Shown piece after piece: positions 26,101 through 38,546 of a stretch of DNA of 64,000 bases. This stretch comes from Coriaria nepalensis (taxonomy: Eukaryota > Streptophyta > Magnoliopsida > Cucurbitales > Coriariaceae): NCBI GenBank assembly GCA_027186245.1, contig CP114499.1:7693001-7757000 (forward strand), written 5' to 3'. Numbering within the stretch: position 1 is the first letter of the stretch; each line of letters begins with the position of its first letter. The notes beneath the pieces are model-generated. The model was given only the letters and a program-made list of their open reading frames with translations, ran no database searches and was not told where the DNA came from. Position numbers and translations under genes: made by a program.

Positions 26101-26564
26101 CCAACATTCAAATCGGAAACAGTATTTTTCTCTTTTCTTTACTTTTTCTGGAAAATAGGAAAAGAAGCTCAGAGAAACAGTAGAGCTGAAATTGATAGTT
26201 CATGAGCAGACGCAGTAGCTAGTTTCACCTTCTGGCAAGCAATATAAGCTTCAAGCAAGCGAGGATAATAAGGATGAGAAGCAATTTTAGCTTTGATCAA
26301 GCTCAGCATATCTTCTTCTGGTCGAACTTCCGGCCAGATATTATTATTATTATTATTGGAGGCAGCCGCTTCAGCTTCGGTTATGGCGGAAGCAGCGGCG
26401 TAGAGCAAGTCCTCGGATCCAAACATCGGGATCCGATTGTCGCGGAAGACTCCGCAAGCAAGCAAGCTTTGGTAATCGACCGGCAGCATCAGATTCTCCG
26501 GCGACATCAACGCGTTTTCCGTATACTCCGGGGGCGTCGATTGTAGGCCGTACATTTCATCCAT
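19741..26564 (-). CDS. Class I KNOX homeobox transcription factor, KNAT6/KNAT2 type
   Basis: TALE homeodomain regulator of shoot meristem identity and organ boundaries. Five exons on the minus strand, 26564-26229, 25747-25625, 25445-25310, 20320-20082 and 19899-19741, join to 330 aa. The protein starts [14 protein letters not shown] (an in-frame ATG at 26573 could add three residues). It has KNOX1 ([20 protein letters not shown]), KNOX2 ([20 protein letters not shown]), an ELK region ([21 protein letters not shown] minus its last residue reads as the family form), and the three-residue-longer homeodomain with YPT and [12 protein letters not shown]. The C-terminus is GQLFTDD. Intron 3 is about 5 kb, in the place where many KNOX1 genes have a very long intron. 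Exon 1 holds an Asn run coded by an AAT repeat. All introns are GT-AG. Confidence 0.93.
20719..20824. repeat. 52-bp tandem duplication in KNOX intron 3
   Basis: Two adjacent copies of a 52-bp unit (containing acatatgttgatctcccc) match without difference that I can see. The first runs from about 20719 and the second from about 20771. The identity suggests a recent duplication. The 5' neighbour is a C-rich run (20686-20701). Confidence 0.9.
22023..22066. repeat. Poly-G tract in KNOX intron 3
   Basis: More than 40 nearly uninterrupted G residues on the plus strand (C in the KNOX transcript), broken by one T and ended by an A. Such runs can form four-stranded DNA and are prone to length errors in sequencing. 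Confidence 0.9.
22755..22803. repeat. AAAT then TA microsatellite
   Basis: Four to five AAAT units run straight into about 28 bp of alternating A and T, within KNOX intron 3. Confidence 0.9.
23100..23145. repeat. AAT trinucleotide repeat
   Basis: About 15 units of AAT within KNOX intron 3, with no interruption. It would be a polymorphic marker candidate. Confidence 0.92.
25549..25601. repeat. GA repeat followed by a poly-G run in KNOX intron 2
   Basis: About 24 bp of GA repeat is followed by a run of more than 20 G, starting 24 bp downstream of the exon 2 donor (25625) on the minus strand. In the transcript this reads as C-rich then CT-rich sequence. A second, shorter GA tract (25289-25304) begins just after the exon 3 donor. 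Confidence 0.88.
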
Positions 26565-26686
26565 AATCGACATGAAGACTATATCAAATGAGCAATCGAA
26601 CCTTCGTGTTTCGAGTTTTTCTAATCCAAAAAAAAAAAAAAGATAAGTATAAACTATTATATAATTGCAGGAACTCGAAGCGGCAG

Positions 26687-26691
<5 letters not shown>

Positions 26692-26732
<41 letters not shown>
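26692..26732. repeat. GA repeat in the KNOX 5' leader or promoter
   Basis: About 40 bp of perfect GA lies some 130 bp upstream of the KNOX start codon. GA repeats bind BASIC PENTACYSTEINE proteins in plants, which are known to regulate class I KNOX genes, so this is a likely regulatory tract. Confidence 0.8.
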
Positions 26733-26735
<3 letters not shown>

Positions 26736-29700
26736 GGGAGGAGAAGGCGAAGAAGTGCAAGGTAGTATCGGGGATTGTGAATTTTCTGGCCGAACGGAAC
26801 AAAACTAGCGTGTGGGACGCTGAAAGAGCAGGCAAAGAGCTTGAGAGTGAGAAGGTCCGTTCCTTTCCGGTACTTTATTATTATTGTTATTATTTTTATT
26901 TTTGAATATTAATTACTTCTCATTATTGCTATTTTGTATGCAACAATTCAGCTATGAAGTAGATGTTATATAAGTGGCTCCTCTCTCGACGTAAAATCTA
27001 GGATAAATTTTATATATATTTTATAATTTATGTATATATATATATATATATTTTTTTTTTTCTTAATATATAATTTTTTTAATATTTAATATGTAAATAA
27101 AATATCAAATTATTTTGTTGAGAATAATAGTTTATTAATTTTATTTTTTTAATAATTATAAGCTTTTTACTTTTTTGTTTTTGAAAATAAATTTACGATA
27201 TATATTTTATTTTTCTAAAAATTTATTAACTTGACAATTAAAGATATTGAAAATATGGAGTAGAGTTTATATAGCACAAGAGAATCATAATTTTTTATAT
27301 CTAAAAAACTTAATATGGAGTGGGAGTTTGAATAAAAATAAAAATATTTATTTTAAAATAAACTTCATAAGTCAGTCTAATATTTGAATGTTAAATTATA
27401 TCATATTGATTATTTACATTTATTATCTTATATATTGGGTGATAGTTACACAATTTATCTAAGTTATTTATTTTGAAGATATTGAAACTAAAGGTATGTT
27501 CGTGATTTTACATAAAACGAGAATTTATGAGGTAAATATGATCTATATTAGATCAATTTATTTTAATTATATACAAGTTTGATATAATATATAATAAGAT
27601 AATGTAAAATTAATATATATAATTAAGATAGATCGATCTATCATAAATATAATTTATTTAAAAATTTATCATATAAAAATACATATACAATTAAATGACA
27701 TGGGTAAATTGTTTGGTAACGAGAGAATCTTAGTTTTGCTCGATTGAGATCGAAATTAAAATATAATTTAATCTCACGATAATTATAATTATTTCAAACA
27801 AGTTCTTTAAATCATGCTAAAGTTTGAAATTCCATATGTCCAAATTTTAAAATTAGGTATCAAACCATATATAGAACATTTAATGTTTTTTTCAAATAGA
27901 AGATGATTGAAAGATTGAAATTGAGACTTATGTTTACTTCTCTATCATCATATATATATATAGTTTTTAAACAAATTTATTAATATTTTAATACTTCCAA
28001 ATATTTAATATATAATTTGGTCCAACTTAATTAGAATATAAGGCCCAATCTTTTTTTTTTTTTTTTTTTTTTAATAATTTTTATGGGCCGTAACACAAGA
28101 ATGTCCAGATGATATTATTCACCTCCTCAATTATATAAATGTATGTATGGAATTGGAGAATAATATCCTATTTACAAATGGTAGATTATAATAATAATAA
28201 TTATTCATTAACCTAACTTAACCTTATATAACCACTATACTTAATTTATGAATTATGCCCACTAAGAATAAAAAATGTCACACATTATTAGATTGATATT
28301 CAGTAAAAAAAAAAAATGATATTTATAATTATTACTGAATGTTAATTTTGAAAGAAAACTTTAGTAGGTTAGGAAACCAGACAAAATTAATGCAATATAT
28401 ATATATATATATATATCTTGCTAACCTTATAATTATTTTTTCTTTAGGCTAATTAACAAGATATTATTCAAAGCAACATCACTCGACTTGTGTAATGAAG
28501 ATATTTTTCAACGGTGGCCGACATGATTCTGGTTGTCCGATATGTCTCCGACACCACTTTGAATCTTTTATCTAATAGATATTCATTTATTAGACTTTCA
28601 GTCCATGATCTGCTGCGTTGAACTCCACCTTATTAACTATACTGACCCACAATCAAAGATATCTTGATCAGTTCGATACATCGAAACCTCATCATCCAAT
28701 AGATTTATTACGCTTAACCATATTCAAACAGCCACGTGCGTTGTCACGATCCGGCCATGCGTCTATGCTACTTGTGAGTTTGTGAAATCGTAGCCGTTGG
28801 TTGGCCTAATTGATAATTTGATATTCAAATCGAATGGCTACTAAGGGTTGATCGATGTAGCTATATTATACGTGGGCCACCACTCATCGTATGGAGACTT
28901 AAGAGTTTAGGGTCCCACTTGCCATCCAATTTGGCAATCATTTTAGCTCGGGTCAAGCTTTCATTTGATTTACTTAAAAAATGTTGGCGCCAGACCGGCT
29001 GATGAAGAATAATTGTAGTTTAAATTCATACCGTTCATCAAATTTTAAAAGCTTTAAGATAATCTCGTACTATATTTCATCATATATTCGAGTTTTTATG
29101 TTCGAGATCTTGATATATAATAATATATTTTAAAGCGATTGATTATAAAGAGATTGATGAAGGTTGCAACGAAAATTAGTAAGTATATATATATATATAT
29201 GTCCGTAAATTTCATATAGTTTATTTTTTCCTATTTTTTAAATAAATTATTATGTTATTTGGTTCTTAGCACTTAAATAAATTTTAATCTCCCATTTATT
29301 ATTTAAATTAAATCAAATTATTATTATTATTATTATTATTAGTTATTAATATATAAATTTTAGTGCACCTTTACTAGTTAGATATTGATATTATGAATTA
29401 AAATTATATAAATTGTATAATATCTTATTCATTAATTAATAAATAATTTAAATAAATTGTATATAATTAATTAAGTTTTTTTCAAAATTTATTTATATTT
29501 GATTTAAATATCATTTTTTCTTACTTAGTTTTCTATTGCTAGAGCCGATATAGTCTTGCTAGCTGGTAGCGGCTTGTGCCCATCGTTAAATGTTTGATTC
29601 ATCGCTTCTAGTTCTTACAGCTTATGCCATAATGTTTGATTGATTGATTGACTGACTGATTGATTGATTTCACATTTAAATGAAAATTAAAAGAAAATTA

Positions 29701-32700
29701 AAAGTAAAAAGGAAATAGAATAAATAAACCTAATAGAAGGACTTCCATACAAGTTTACGACTTACCATTTATGAATACCTTGAGCCACTAAAATTGCAAT
29801 ATCAAAATACGTGGTATATATATGTAAGAAGGAAGGTAGGAGTTTAAATTATGCAGATAATTAACAAAATATTAGGACTGGTTTAATCACTATAACGTGT
29901 CTGTGCTAAAAAGAGTAATCCAACTCTTAGCAAACACTATTCGTATTTTGGGTGAAATTAAAATCATAAGATAATAAACATTTAGAAGAAAAAACAAAAA
30001 TATGAAAACAAATTAAACGCATTGTATGATTGGGTTGGGTTGGGTTGGCTTAGTTTATGGAATTGGAAGTTATTACAACGTAAAATTTGATAACTTGTAC
30101 ATGATCGAGCAATGACGATGTTGGTGGTTGAGATAGAGGGTTGTGCCGCCGGTCGAGATGGCAGTAATGTTGGCAATCGATCCGTCGATACTTGGAATCT
30201 CTGCGACGACGGTAATTGTGGAGGGATAAAATATGTTAGTCGGAACGACGGCGCAAGCGATGACAAAAGCAAACCATAGTGGTGATTATGGTGAAGGTAA
30301 GAAAGTTGGTTATCGGAATCTTAATGATGCTAACGATAGTGGAATGATGGAGAATACAAAAGGAAGATGGAGGCAACGACTAGGGCGTCGATCGTAGAAT
30401 GTTAGAAAAAGATATAAAAAAATGGTCTAAGAGGACAATGACAGTGTAAGAATTAGAGCTTCGGTTGATGATGCTAATTGATTTAAGACCATTATATATA
30501 CGAGTGTATAGGTGTCGTATATTCATTGGCTGTTTGTTCCAGCTCAGTAGTCTTCTAGTGATTTAGCTTTTAATATGTTGCCAAAATAAAAAATATTTTG
30601 TCATAGCGTTTATAAGCAATATATTTTTACTATTTACTATCATTTTATTATTTAAAAAAAAAAAAAAACACGACAAATAAAGGCGAAACACAACAGAGAC
30701 AAAAGATGGCACCAAACCTTGCTACTACTACTCTTCTTGATTTCCAGCAATTAGACTAGACAACGTCCATAAGTTTCTAACTCCTAAACTTGCCACATAA
30801 TACTTAATAATGTGATTTATTTTTCTAACAAAATGTAATATTTTTCGTACCTTTTAGCTCTTGAAGAAGATTGAATCAAGTGCTAGTCTGGGCCTTGAGC
30901 TGGCGCGCCTGATCGATCTACTTCTGATTCAGTTCGAGATTTTTGTAGATCTCTATGAAGAAAGAAATAAAGAGAGACAAGTATTAACATGGAGAGCAGG
31001 GGGAGCGTTTAGTCATTTATAATAAGGCAATGGCAGTGATGATGGAGTTCTCTGGTTTGGCAAATAAGAGCAAGTATGTTTACTGTTCATAAAGTTATTT
31101 GTTTATTTGCAATTCAGTACCTTTTTTTTTTTCTTTTTTTTTTAATTTATATAAATATATTTCCGAGAGAAAGACGGAGAATTGGAATGTTTTGCCTTTC
31201 ACTTCCCATCGCTTCTTTATATGTTTGACATTTACAATTAATCAACATCTTCGTCTTTGCATGTATCATATTCTGTTCGACACGTACATTGATTTCAATT
31301 TTAAAACGTGTCATTTTGATGTAAAACTTTTACTTTTTAATAAGTTCGTTCAAACAACTTTTTTTTACTTTTTCCGGTCCCGTGTATCCCTCGGCCGGTA
31401 TGCGAAAGCATTTCCAGCCGTCGGTTATTAATTATCGGGTTCAAGATTTAGGACTTCCGTTTCGAATATCAAAACCAATTATTTTCGCCTAAGTTACAAT
31501 CCATTTTGCTGATTTTAATTTATAGTTTGAAAACATCGGACAAAATTTTTATTAATTCAAAACATATACGAATGACACTTGCAAGAGATATAAGCTTTGT
31601 TATTTATATATTATGGTTTAAATAATTTATCAATGTTATCTATAAGAATGAACTTATTCCGTCAATATGGTATCTAAAGTAAGCTCATAAATTATAATGT
31701 ATGCTAATTATGTGCTCAAAATGAATGCTCTAGTCAACTAAAAAGATGAAGATAGCTTAGACTAAAAAAAAAAAAAAAAATCTTTTTATTTTTTATTTTC
31801 TAAGAATAATAATAAAATCAAGAGATATATTATAAAATGAAAATTACTAACACGTGTTATGGGAAAACATCCAGATTAGTGAAAAAGGTTTCACGTTCTA
31901 CATTTAGCACGTCTTTAGGTGACAATTAGTCCGTCTAAAAAGGTGATCTTTGACCTTTGAAAGCTAAGTCAAAACATAATTAGTGGGCACTTAATCTTTT
32001 TTTTTTTTTTTAATGTCTTATTGACTTTTTGAGAGACGATGGATCTTGAGCCACGACAAGAAATAGACATAGTTTTTTGTTTTTGGTCAAATAAAATTAG
32101 CCCCAACTGGGGACTACGTATCTAGATCAATTTTTATATTATCTGATCCCGACAATTCTTCGTGCTTATAGCATTTTATTTCGAAATTATAAAACTTTAT
32201 TTACTTCCCCTTTCGGGCCTATGTGTAGGACTGATGGCATGGGACGATCAGCCAGGCACATCCATAGTTTTTGGGCCGATAATAGAAAAAAGAGTTCGTG
32301 TTTTCTTGGGCCCTTTTGGAGAATCCAATCTTTGTCTTGAGGTGACCATTTTTTTCCTTTAAGAAATAGTATATGGTGGTATTATTTTTCACTCCCGTAA
32401 TTTTGATATTGGTCCGGAAATGGAAATGAAACCTTCATTATCGGTTTGATACCGGCACACTATAGAATCGGAACGAACGAGATTATTAGTACAGAATCAG
32501 AATTTTCAATCAAAATTTTATTTTTTAAAATTTAATTTTAATTAATAATTTTAAAATATCACTAAGTCAGTAATAAATTATAAATAAAATTAATTATTAT
32601 TTTTAATTATATTATTATTATTATTATTCAGAATCGAACCAAAAATGATCTGATTTTTATCCCACTCACGGTCCTCAATATAGTGAACTAAAAAAAATGT

Positions 32701-33274
32701 TTGTATAAAAGAAAGATGAATCTAAGTAGGTACACATAACATTAAATGGTGAGTGCATAGGACCTTAGATCTCTAGTACTCAAGAACATCAAGCAAAATG
32801 CTAATCTTACACATGAAAACAAAACAATGTTTATTTAGCATTATGGCACTAGGCATTATTATCATTATGGCACCGACCAAGGAACAAAGTTGACTCTGTC
32901 GTGGCCCACGGCGTGTTAGAAGAAGACAGTGACACACCGAATTCTAACACCCCAAAACAGCCAGTGCCAGCCAGAGTTCACTTCGACTCAAAAGAATTAC
33001 AAAATATAACTAAAACACATTATTCAGCTTAATAGTTGTATGATAACTGAAAACAAACTGCATGTCAATCACGGTTGCATAACTCTTTCATTTGTCGGAA
33101 CTTAAACAACCTAGTACCATCAAGTCACCACCTCCCCCACTTCAACATTTGTTTTAGCTAGGAGTTAGGACATGCAAGTAGCCACGTATTACTAAAGTGG
33201 AATATACCTTTTTCTTTTTAATTTTCCTTAAGTTACATTATTTCCATTAGAGTTTATAATTATATATTTGTCTT

Positions 33275-33305
<31 letters not shown>

Positions 33306-33714
33306 CAAGAAGTGAAGGAAAAAATATATATATATAAAAATTTGAGTCTCCTGAATTATTATATTTCCTATTTTACCCTTCGAATTGGATGCTGACTAGG
33401 CCCGAGAAAGTCAGCTACTTGAGGCTTGTTATGACATGTTCTATATAAATTATAATGGCACTACAGTGAAAAAAATATGACCAGCTGAGGGTATTTCTGG
33501 AATGGAGGAATTTGAAACTGTCTCTAACTATAACCACCATGCTACACTGTTTCTAATTGAGCACTATTTCGAAGAAGAAGGTAACAAAAAACTATTTCCT
33601 TGCTACACTGTTTATATAATTATAGGCAAAATAGAAAAGGTTCAATTAACTAACATAAAAACAGTTTATCTAACTATGAGAATTATGATTACAACATCCC
33701 CTCAATCTTTATGT
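26733..33714. other. 7 kb gene-poor, AT-rich region upstream of the KNOX gene
   Basis: I find no supportable gene. It is mostly AT-rich with poly-A, poly-T and TA runs (for example 28048-28072, 28394-28418 and 33278-33305), a TGAT repeat near 29637-29670, and a GC-richer island at about 30050-30440 without protein resemblance. As the upstream region of a class I KNOX gene it may hold distant regulatory DNA. Confidence 0.5.
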
Positions 33715-34205
33715 TGAAACTGATCAAAAACATGAAGCTTGGTGAAAGTGTTGCCTACTGCCGAGAGCATCAGTAAACAAGTCACCCAGCTGTTCCACAG
33801 TGGGCAAATAAGCAGTCTTGATGAAGCCTTCTTGAATATTGGAGCGATGATCGATTTCTATATGTTTCGTCATTTCGTGAACATTGGATTTGATAAAATG
33901 TGAAGTGATGTTTTGTTGTCACAGTAAAGCAAGGTAGGGCAGATTAAATCAACTCCCAATTCATGGAACAAACTATGCAACCATAGGATCTCACAAGTGG
34001 TAGAAGCCATGGCTCGATACTCGGATTCTGTAGATGACCGATAGATGGTGGACCGCTTCTTTGATTTTCAAGAAACCAATGATTCTCCAAATATAATACA
34101 AAAACTAGTATGCGAATCTAAATCAGTAAAGGCAGTGAGTTGTAAGTCAAAAATAGAAGAAAGGAGTAGACCCAAACCGATAATGCCTTTGAGATTATCT
34201 TCTTC
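33715..34205 (-). mobile_element. Eroded Ty1/copia fragment (RNase H end of pol)
   Basis: Read on the minus strand with frame changes, it gives RNase H-like copia sequence: FGESLVSWKSKKRSTIYRSS, then TESEYRAMASTTCEILWL, then HIEIDHRSNIQEGF and LPTVEQLGDLFTDALG. The usual middle part (around the DADWAG motif) is missing and stops break the frame. I see no LTR attached. It directly adjoins the nucleoredoxin remnant. Confidence 0.8.
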
Positions 34206-34239
34206 TCGGGGGACCGTCACCAATCAAAATTTGACAAGT

Positions 34240-35141
34240 TCTTTTCAGGCATGCCTTGGTTAGCCTTGCCATTTGGTAAGTTGAGGCATAGATCCCTCTA
34301 TCTGAAACTAAAAATCCCGTGCAATAACCCTGGCCTCGTGGCCGTGGGCCCCACCGGGCAAACGGTCAGCACGAATGTGAGAAAGCTCGTGATGACCCAT
34401 GGGGAGGATGCTTATCCGTTCACGGATCAGCATGTGAAAGATCTGGAGGATCGGCTTGAGGAAGATGCAAAGGGGTGGCCGGAGAAGTTGAAGCATGAGC
34501 TACATGAAAAACATTAACTTGTTTGGACGAGGCTTCAAAATGGATTTTATTGCCGGGTATGTAGTGAATTCGAATTTGGGTATTCGTATACCTGTAAGAA
34601 ATGCCATTTTAGTGTGCACCTGAAATGTGATATGAAAATACAAACGTTAAGATCTCTCTTGGTTACAGAAACTCGTGATTACCTTATCTCTAATGACGAA
34701 ACTAAGGTTCCAGTTTCTGAGCTTGAAGGGAAGATGGTTGAACTGTACTTCTCGTTGTATAATTTGATTCCATGCGATCTATTTATGTTAGCTCTGATCC
34801 CTTTTTGTAAGAAGATTAAAGAGAGAGGTGAGGAGTTTGAGATTGTGTCGGTATCTCTGGGACATGCAGACGAAGATTTGTTCAGTAAATGGGTCAAGCC
34901 TATGCCGTGGTGGTCGCTGCCATTGAATGATGAGAAATGCATAACATTGAACAGGTACTTTGACGTTGAAGGCCTTCCCCAGTTAGTTGTTATTGGGACA
35001 GACGGAAAAATTGTACATCCGAATGTTGCTCGACTGATTAGAAAACATGGTGTTGCTGCCTACCCATTTACACCTGAGAAGCTTATTGAGCTTGGAGCTG
35101 GCAAAAGGAAAGAAAGAAAGACTAATAAACTATGTGTGTAG
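34240..35141 (+). pseudogene. Rearranged nucleoredoxin-like (NRX1) remnant
   Basis: One frame from 34251 to 35141 is broken by a TAA at 34515, where nucleoredoxins have Glu in HEEHELV. Part one resembles the end of the third thioredoxin domain (LVAVGPTGQTV, GEDAYPFTDQHV, GWPEKLKHELHEKH). After the stop comes a C1-type zinc motif (YCRVCSEF, YTCKKCHF). Part three resembles the second thioredoxin domain (RDYLISNDETKVPVSELEG, GLPQLVVIGTDGKIVHPNVA, AAYPFTPEKL), and the place of the catalytic CxxC pair reads NLIPCD, with only one Cys. A normal NRX1 is TRX1-TRX2-TRX3-C1, so the order here is abnormal. There is no intact start. Most likely it is a shuffled, dead tandem copy. Confidence 0.7.
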
Positions 35142-36000
35142 GTGTAATTCAATATCTAAATGAGTAGTTAGTACTAACTACACAGTTTTCAAATTCTAAT
35201 CTTAACACCTTTTTTTTTTTTGGAAAGTAAGTACATATTCACACAAAAAAATGCCAAAAGAAACTATATTGGGAAAACTCAATAGAGGTTATAAAGCGTG
35301 TCTCTCCCAAAATAAAGGAAAAAAAAAAAAACTCTCGGGAGCCAAATCGGAGGAAAAACCACAATCATAAGGAAACCAGCCTAAATCTTGAGGGAGAAAA
35401 CCTCTCAATAGAGGAAAAAACCAAGGTGGGCCCACTGGGAGGGTTACTATCCATCTTCAAAAGAAAAAAGAAAAAAAAAAAAAACACAAAAACAACAAGA
35501 TATTATTACTTTTCGTAGTTTAAAGTATTCATTCTTCATATCTGGATATGAAACCCATTACAGTGCACAAATAAGCATCTTCCATGTCTAACAGATGGTC
35601 TATATATGTTTTCAAACACTTGAATATCTCAGTATTTATGGTTATAGTCTTGCTGTATTAAAAGCGAGGTGGGAAGACTATAATATCACAAGCAGCAGAA
35701 GAGCCATGGATATAGGACATGGTGAATTCAGGCAGGGAAGAAGATATGATTGAGGAGGTTGATGAGAATGTATCTTGTTCTTGATCACGAGTGAAAGGTG
35801 TTGTCTCCTTTGAAATCTAGTGTTTCATCATTGTAAACATCCCACCATTTTGCCACTAACATCTTTATGTCCTCCCTCTTCATATTTGCTTCTTTCCCTG
35901 TGTACTATCTCCCTAGTTTTTATTCCTTTCAAAATTTCAAAAATAAAAAATAATATAATTAAACAAAATTTTTAATTGAAAATTGATTAGAAGATGTTTA
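35142..36000. other. Non-coding region between repeat remnants
   Basis: No coding frame seen. A stretch at about 35230-35460 is rich in poly-A and GGGAG motifs and looks like repeat-derived DNA, but I cannot name the family. Confidence 0.4.
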
Positions 36001-36636
36001 TGTTAGAAATTGGACTGTTTTACTAAGCCACTCCATTTTCTCACCATCATCTGTTTCCAGAGTTAACTTTTTGTTTTGTTAGATGAAGCTAGTTGACTCC
36101 AATGCTGATAGGTTCAACATCTTAATTATGACTTGTGGGCTTTGGTTTCATCTCATTTGAAGCTGTAAACATCAAGTTATGGTCCAATCTATTTCTCTGT
36201 GTTTTTTATGCTGCTGTTGCTTCTACATCAAGCAACAGATATGTTTCCTCAGTACAAGTTGGCTTGTTCATGGTTAATCATCTTTGGTGAACTTGTATGA
36301 TCGGTATTTTGAAGAAGTTTGATGGTGATCAATCAGTTTTGATTCATTGATCCATAGTCAGCTTAAAAGCTGCATCAGCAGCATGGCTTTACTGCCATAG
36401 TCATGCTTTTTGGCTTGTTTTTCTTATTTACTTTGCTTTAATTGTTTTAATCAGTATTAGTTGTACTTTTAGCTTGCTTCTTTTCAGATTTGTAGATGTT
36501 CTTGTAACGATGAACAAAAAGTGTCAATATATGCAAGCATTTGCTGCATTATGCAGTAAGCATTTTTCACGATAGCAATGTTGTTGCTTCCTCAGTTTTT
36601 TACATTCATCATCTTCAAACTTCTTAATTCTCCCAC
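36001..36636 (+). repeat. Candidate 5' LTR of a copia element
   Basis: The segment begins TGTTAGAAATTGG and ends ...CCCACA directly before a primer binding site, giving the TG...CA ends expected of an LTR. No matching 3' LTR was found in the window, so the left limit is a guess. Confidence 0.35.
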
Positions 36637-37245
36637 ATGGTATCAGAGTTTGCCTCTTAAGGGACCTATCCAAGACACTAAGCTTTTATTCAGGATCCAA
36701 CGGCTACAAAGGCACCTGCTAACTTTGCCGAGAAAAGGTTCATTCCGCCCAAAGATGCCCAACATATTCTCACACCAAAATTACTGCAAATTGTTCCTCG
36801 ATTTCACCTAGCAATAATGACAAGTAGCTAGTTAACTCCGGAGCCTCGCATAACATCACCAGCACTTTGTCCAATCTCAACATTTATTCTGAATATGAAG
36901 TAATTTTTGGAGATGATTCAGGTTTGCCCATATTAAAAAGAATTTACTTTCCGTTTATCATTTTGTTAAAGAAAATAATGTCTTTATTGAATTTTATCAA
37001 TCTTACTTTTACAGGGAGAATGTGAAAATGGAGTTTATTACTTACCAGCTTCACTAGCGCTATCTCCATCTTAGAAGGTTGCAAATGTTCATGAACTGCT
37101 GTGATGAGATGGGTCTTACCCAGCTAAGTGATGCGTCTCTTCCTTCTTCTTCTTATTGGCCAAATGCTTTTCAAACTGCTGTGTATATCATTAACCTCAT
37201 ACCCACGCCACTTGAAAAATATAATTCCCCAACAAAATGAGGGGA
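36637..37245 (+). mobile_element. Eroded Ty1/copia internal fragment
   Basis: TGGTATCAGAG (36638-36648) is the standard primer binding site complementary to initiator tRNA-Met. Downstream, in shifting frames, come protease-like LVNSGASHNITSTLSNL, gag-pre-integrase-like ECENGVYYLPASLA, and integrase-like SYWPNAFQTAVYIINLIPTP. These are in normal copia order, but several in-frame stops, frameshifts and large deletions make it dead. Confidence 0.8.
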
Positions 37246-38400
37246 ACAGGCCATTACAAAGTTCGAAACGTGCATGCCTACATGTCGTACAAGCGTAAAG
37301 GGATGTCATAACAGAAGCCCACTTGTAACAAGCTAAAGATATTGCTTCTCATAGCCCAACTGAGAAACCACTTGGCTTCACAAAATGTGGTCCATATTAG
37401 CCCCACTTCTTCCGCATGACTGCAGGCCGAATCACCTGAAACCTCAAGTTCATATATTCTAAACAACACGTCGATTTGTAGAAGCGTGAAGCATGCAGCT
37501 TGCTTGCTTGCTTGCGTGGCAATCAGATAGATATTTTGTTCCGAGGCAGGGCTCTACGCTTTCCTCTCTCTCTTTCCCTCTTCATATTCTTCCTCATTCA
37601 AATCAACTTTGTTTCCCTTTCACTTTGTTTCTAGCTCGTGAATGAAATTGATTTTTTCATATTTTATATTTTACATTTATTTTTATTTTTTGAGAGGTTG
37701 TAGATTTTCAACGATCCCTTTCGTTATCCGTACACTTTTCTATGACGACCTGAAATTAATATTTTCTTCGATTCTATAAATATCTCTACCCTTGGATCCA
37801 TCAAAACATCTCGCCTTCACGAAAATATAATATACGTCGGTGTCAATAGCATTGACTACATGTCATGTCATGTGTTAATTTATGAAAAAAATGATAAAAT
37901 TGAATGAGTTAATAATATTTATATTAATAATTTAATTGAGTTAGAAATTATTAATATATATATATATATTATTATTTTATATTATTTTATTTAAAGTTAG
38001 TATAAATTTAAATTTTATATTATTATTTTAATTTATGGGTTGAAACTTTTTAATTGAAAAAAAATAAATATATAATTAAAAGAAAAAAAAAAGGAAAAAA
38101 AGCTGGATGCGGGTTAATCTTGTAATATATTCAAAAAACAATGGCATTTAATAAGTTCTACTTCAATTGAATATCATGAGTTCATTACCGGCCTCACGTT
38201 CACTTCCGTTTCCCATGCATCTGTCTTCCATTTTGGCACGTGATGAAGCTACAATCACCCGAGAGTTGAGTGACACGTCACAGTGGCCCTATAGAATTAC
38301 TACACGTAAACCACGGAGATAAAACCGTCTAGCCATTTATGCATATCACTAGAAATTTAACGGATTTTCGGCTGAAATAAACCATAATTTTTCATTTTTT
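37246..38400. other. Intergenic region upstream of GWD1
   Basis: AT-rich with poly-A runs and no coding frame. From about 38180 composition rises toward the GWD1 leader, and a G-box-like CACGTGA is at about 38237. Confidence 0.45.
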
Positions 38401-38546
38401 AGTTTCAGAGCTCGCTGCTACGCTCAGAGGAGCTTTTACTCATTCTCCACCACAACTGGCCTTCTCGCTACCGGCGATTCGCTTCGTTTTTCTGCAGATT
38501 CTGATCGTCTTTTGACCTAACTTCTCATAATTTGGAGCTTTTGCAG

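Noticed and set aside
26588..26905. Open frames running through the GA repeat near the KNOX start
   Set aside because: They are produced by the simple repeat (Arg-Glu and Leu-Ser runs) and are not genes.
29982..30272. Open frame of 96 codons in the GC-richer island, minus strand
   Set aside because: Low-complexity translation rich in Ser, Pro and Gln with no recognised motif; the opposite strand has stops and also no motif.
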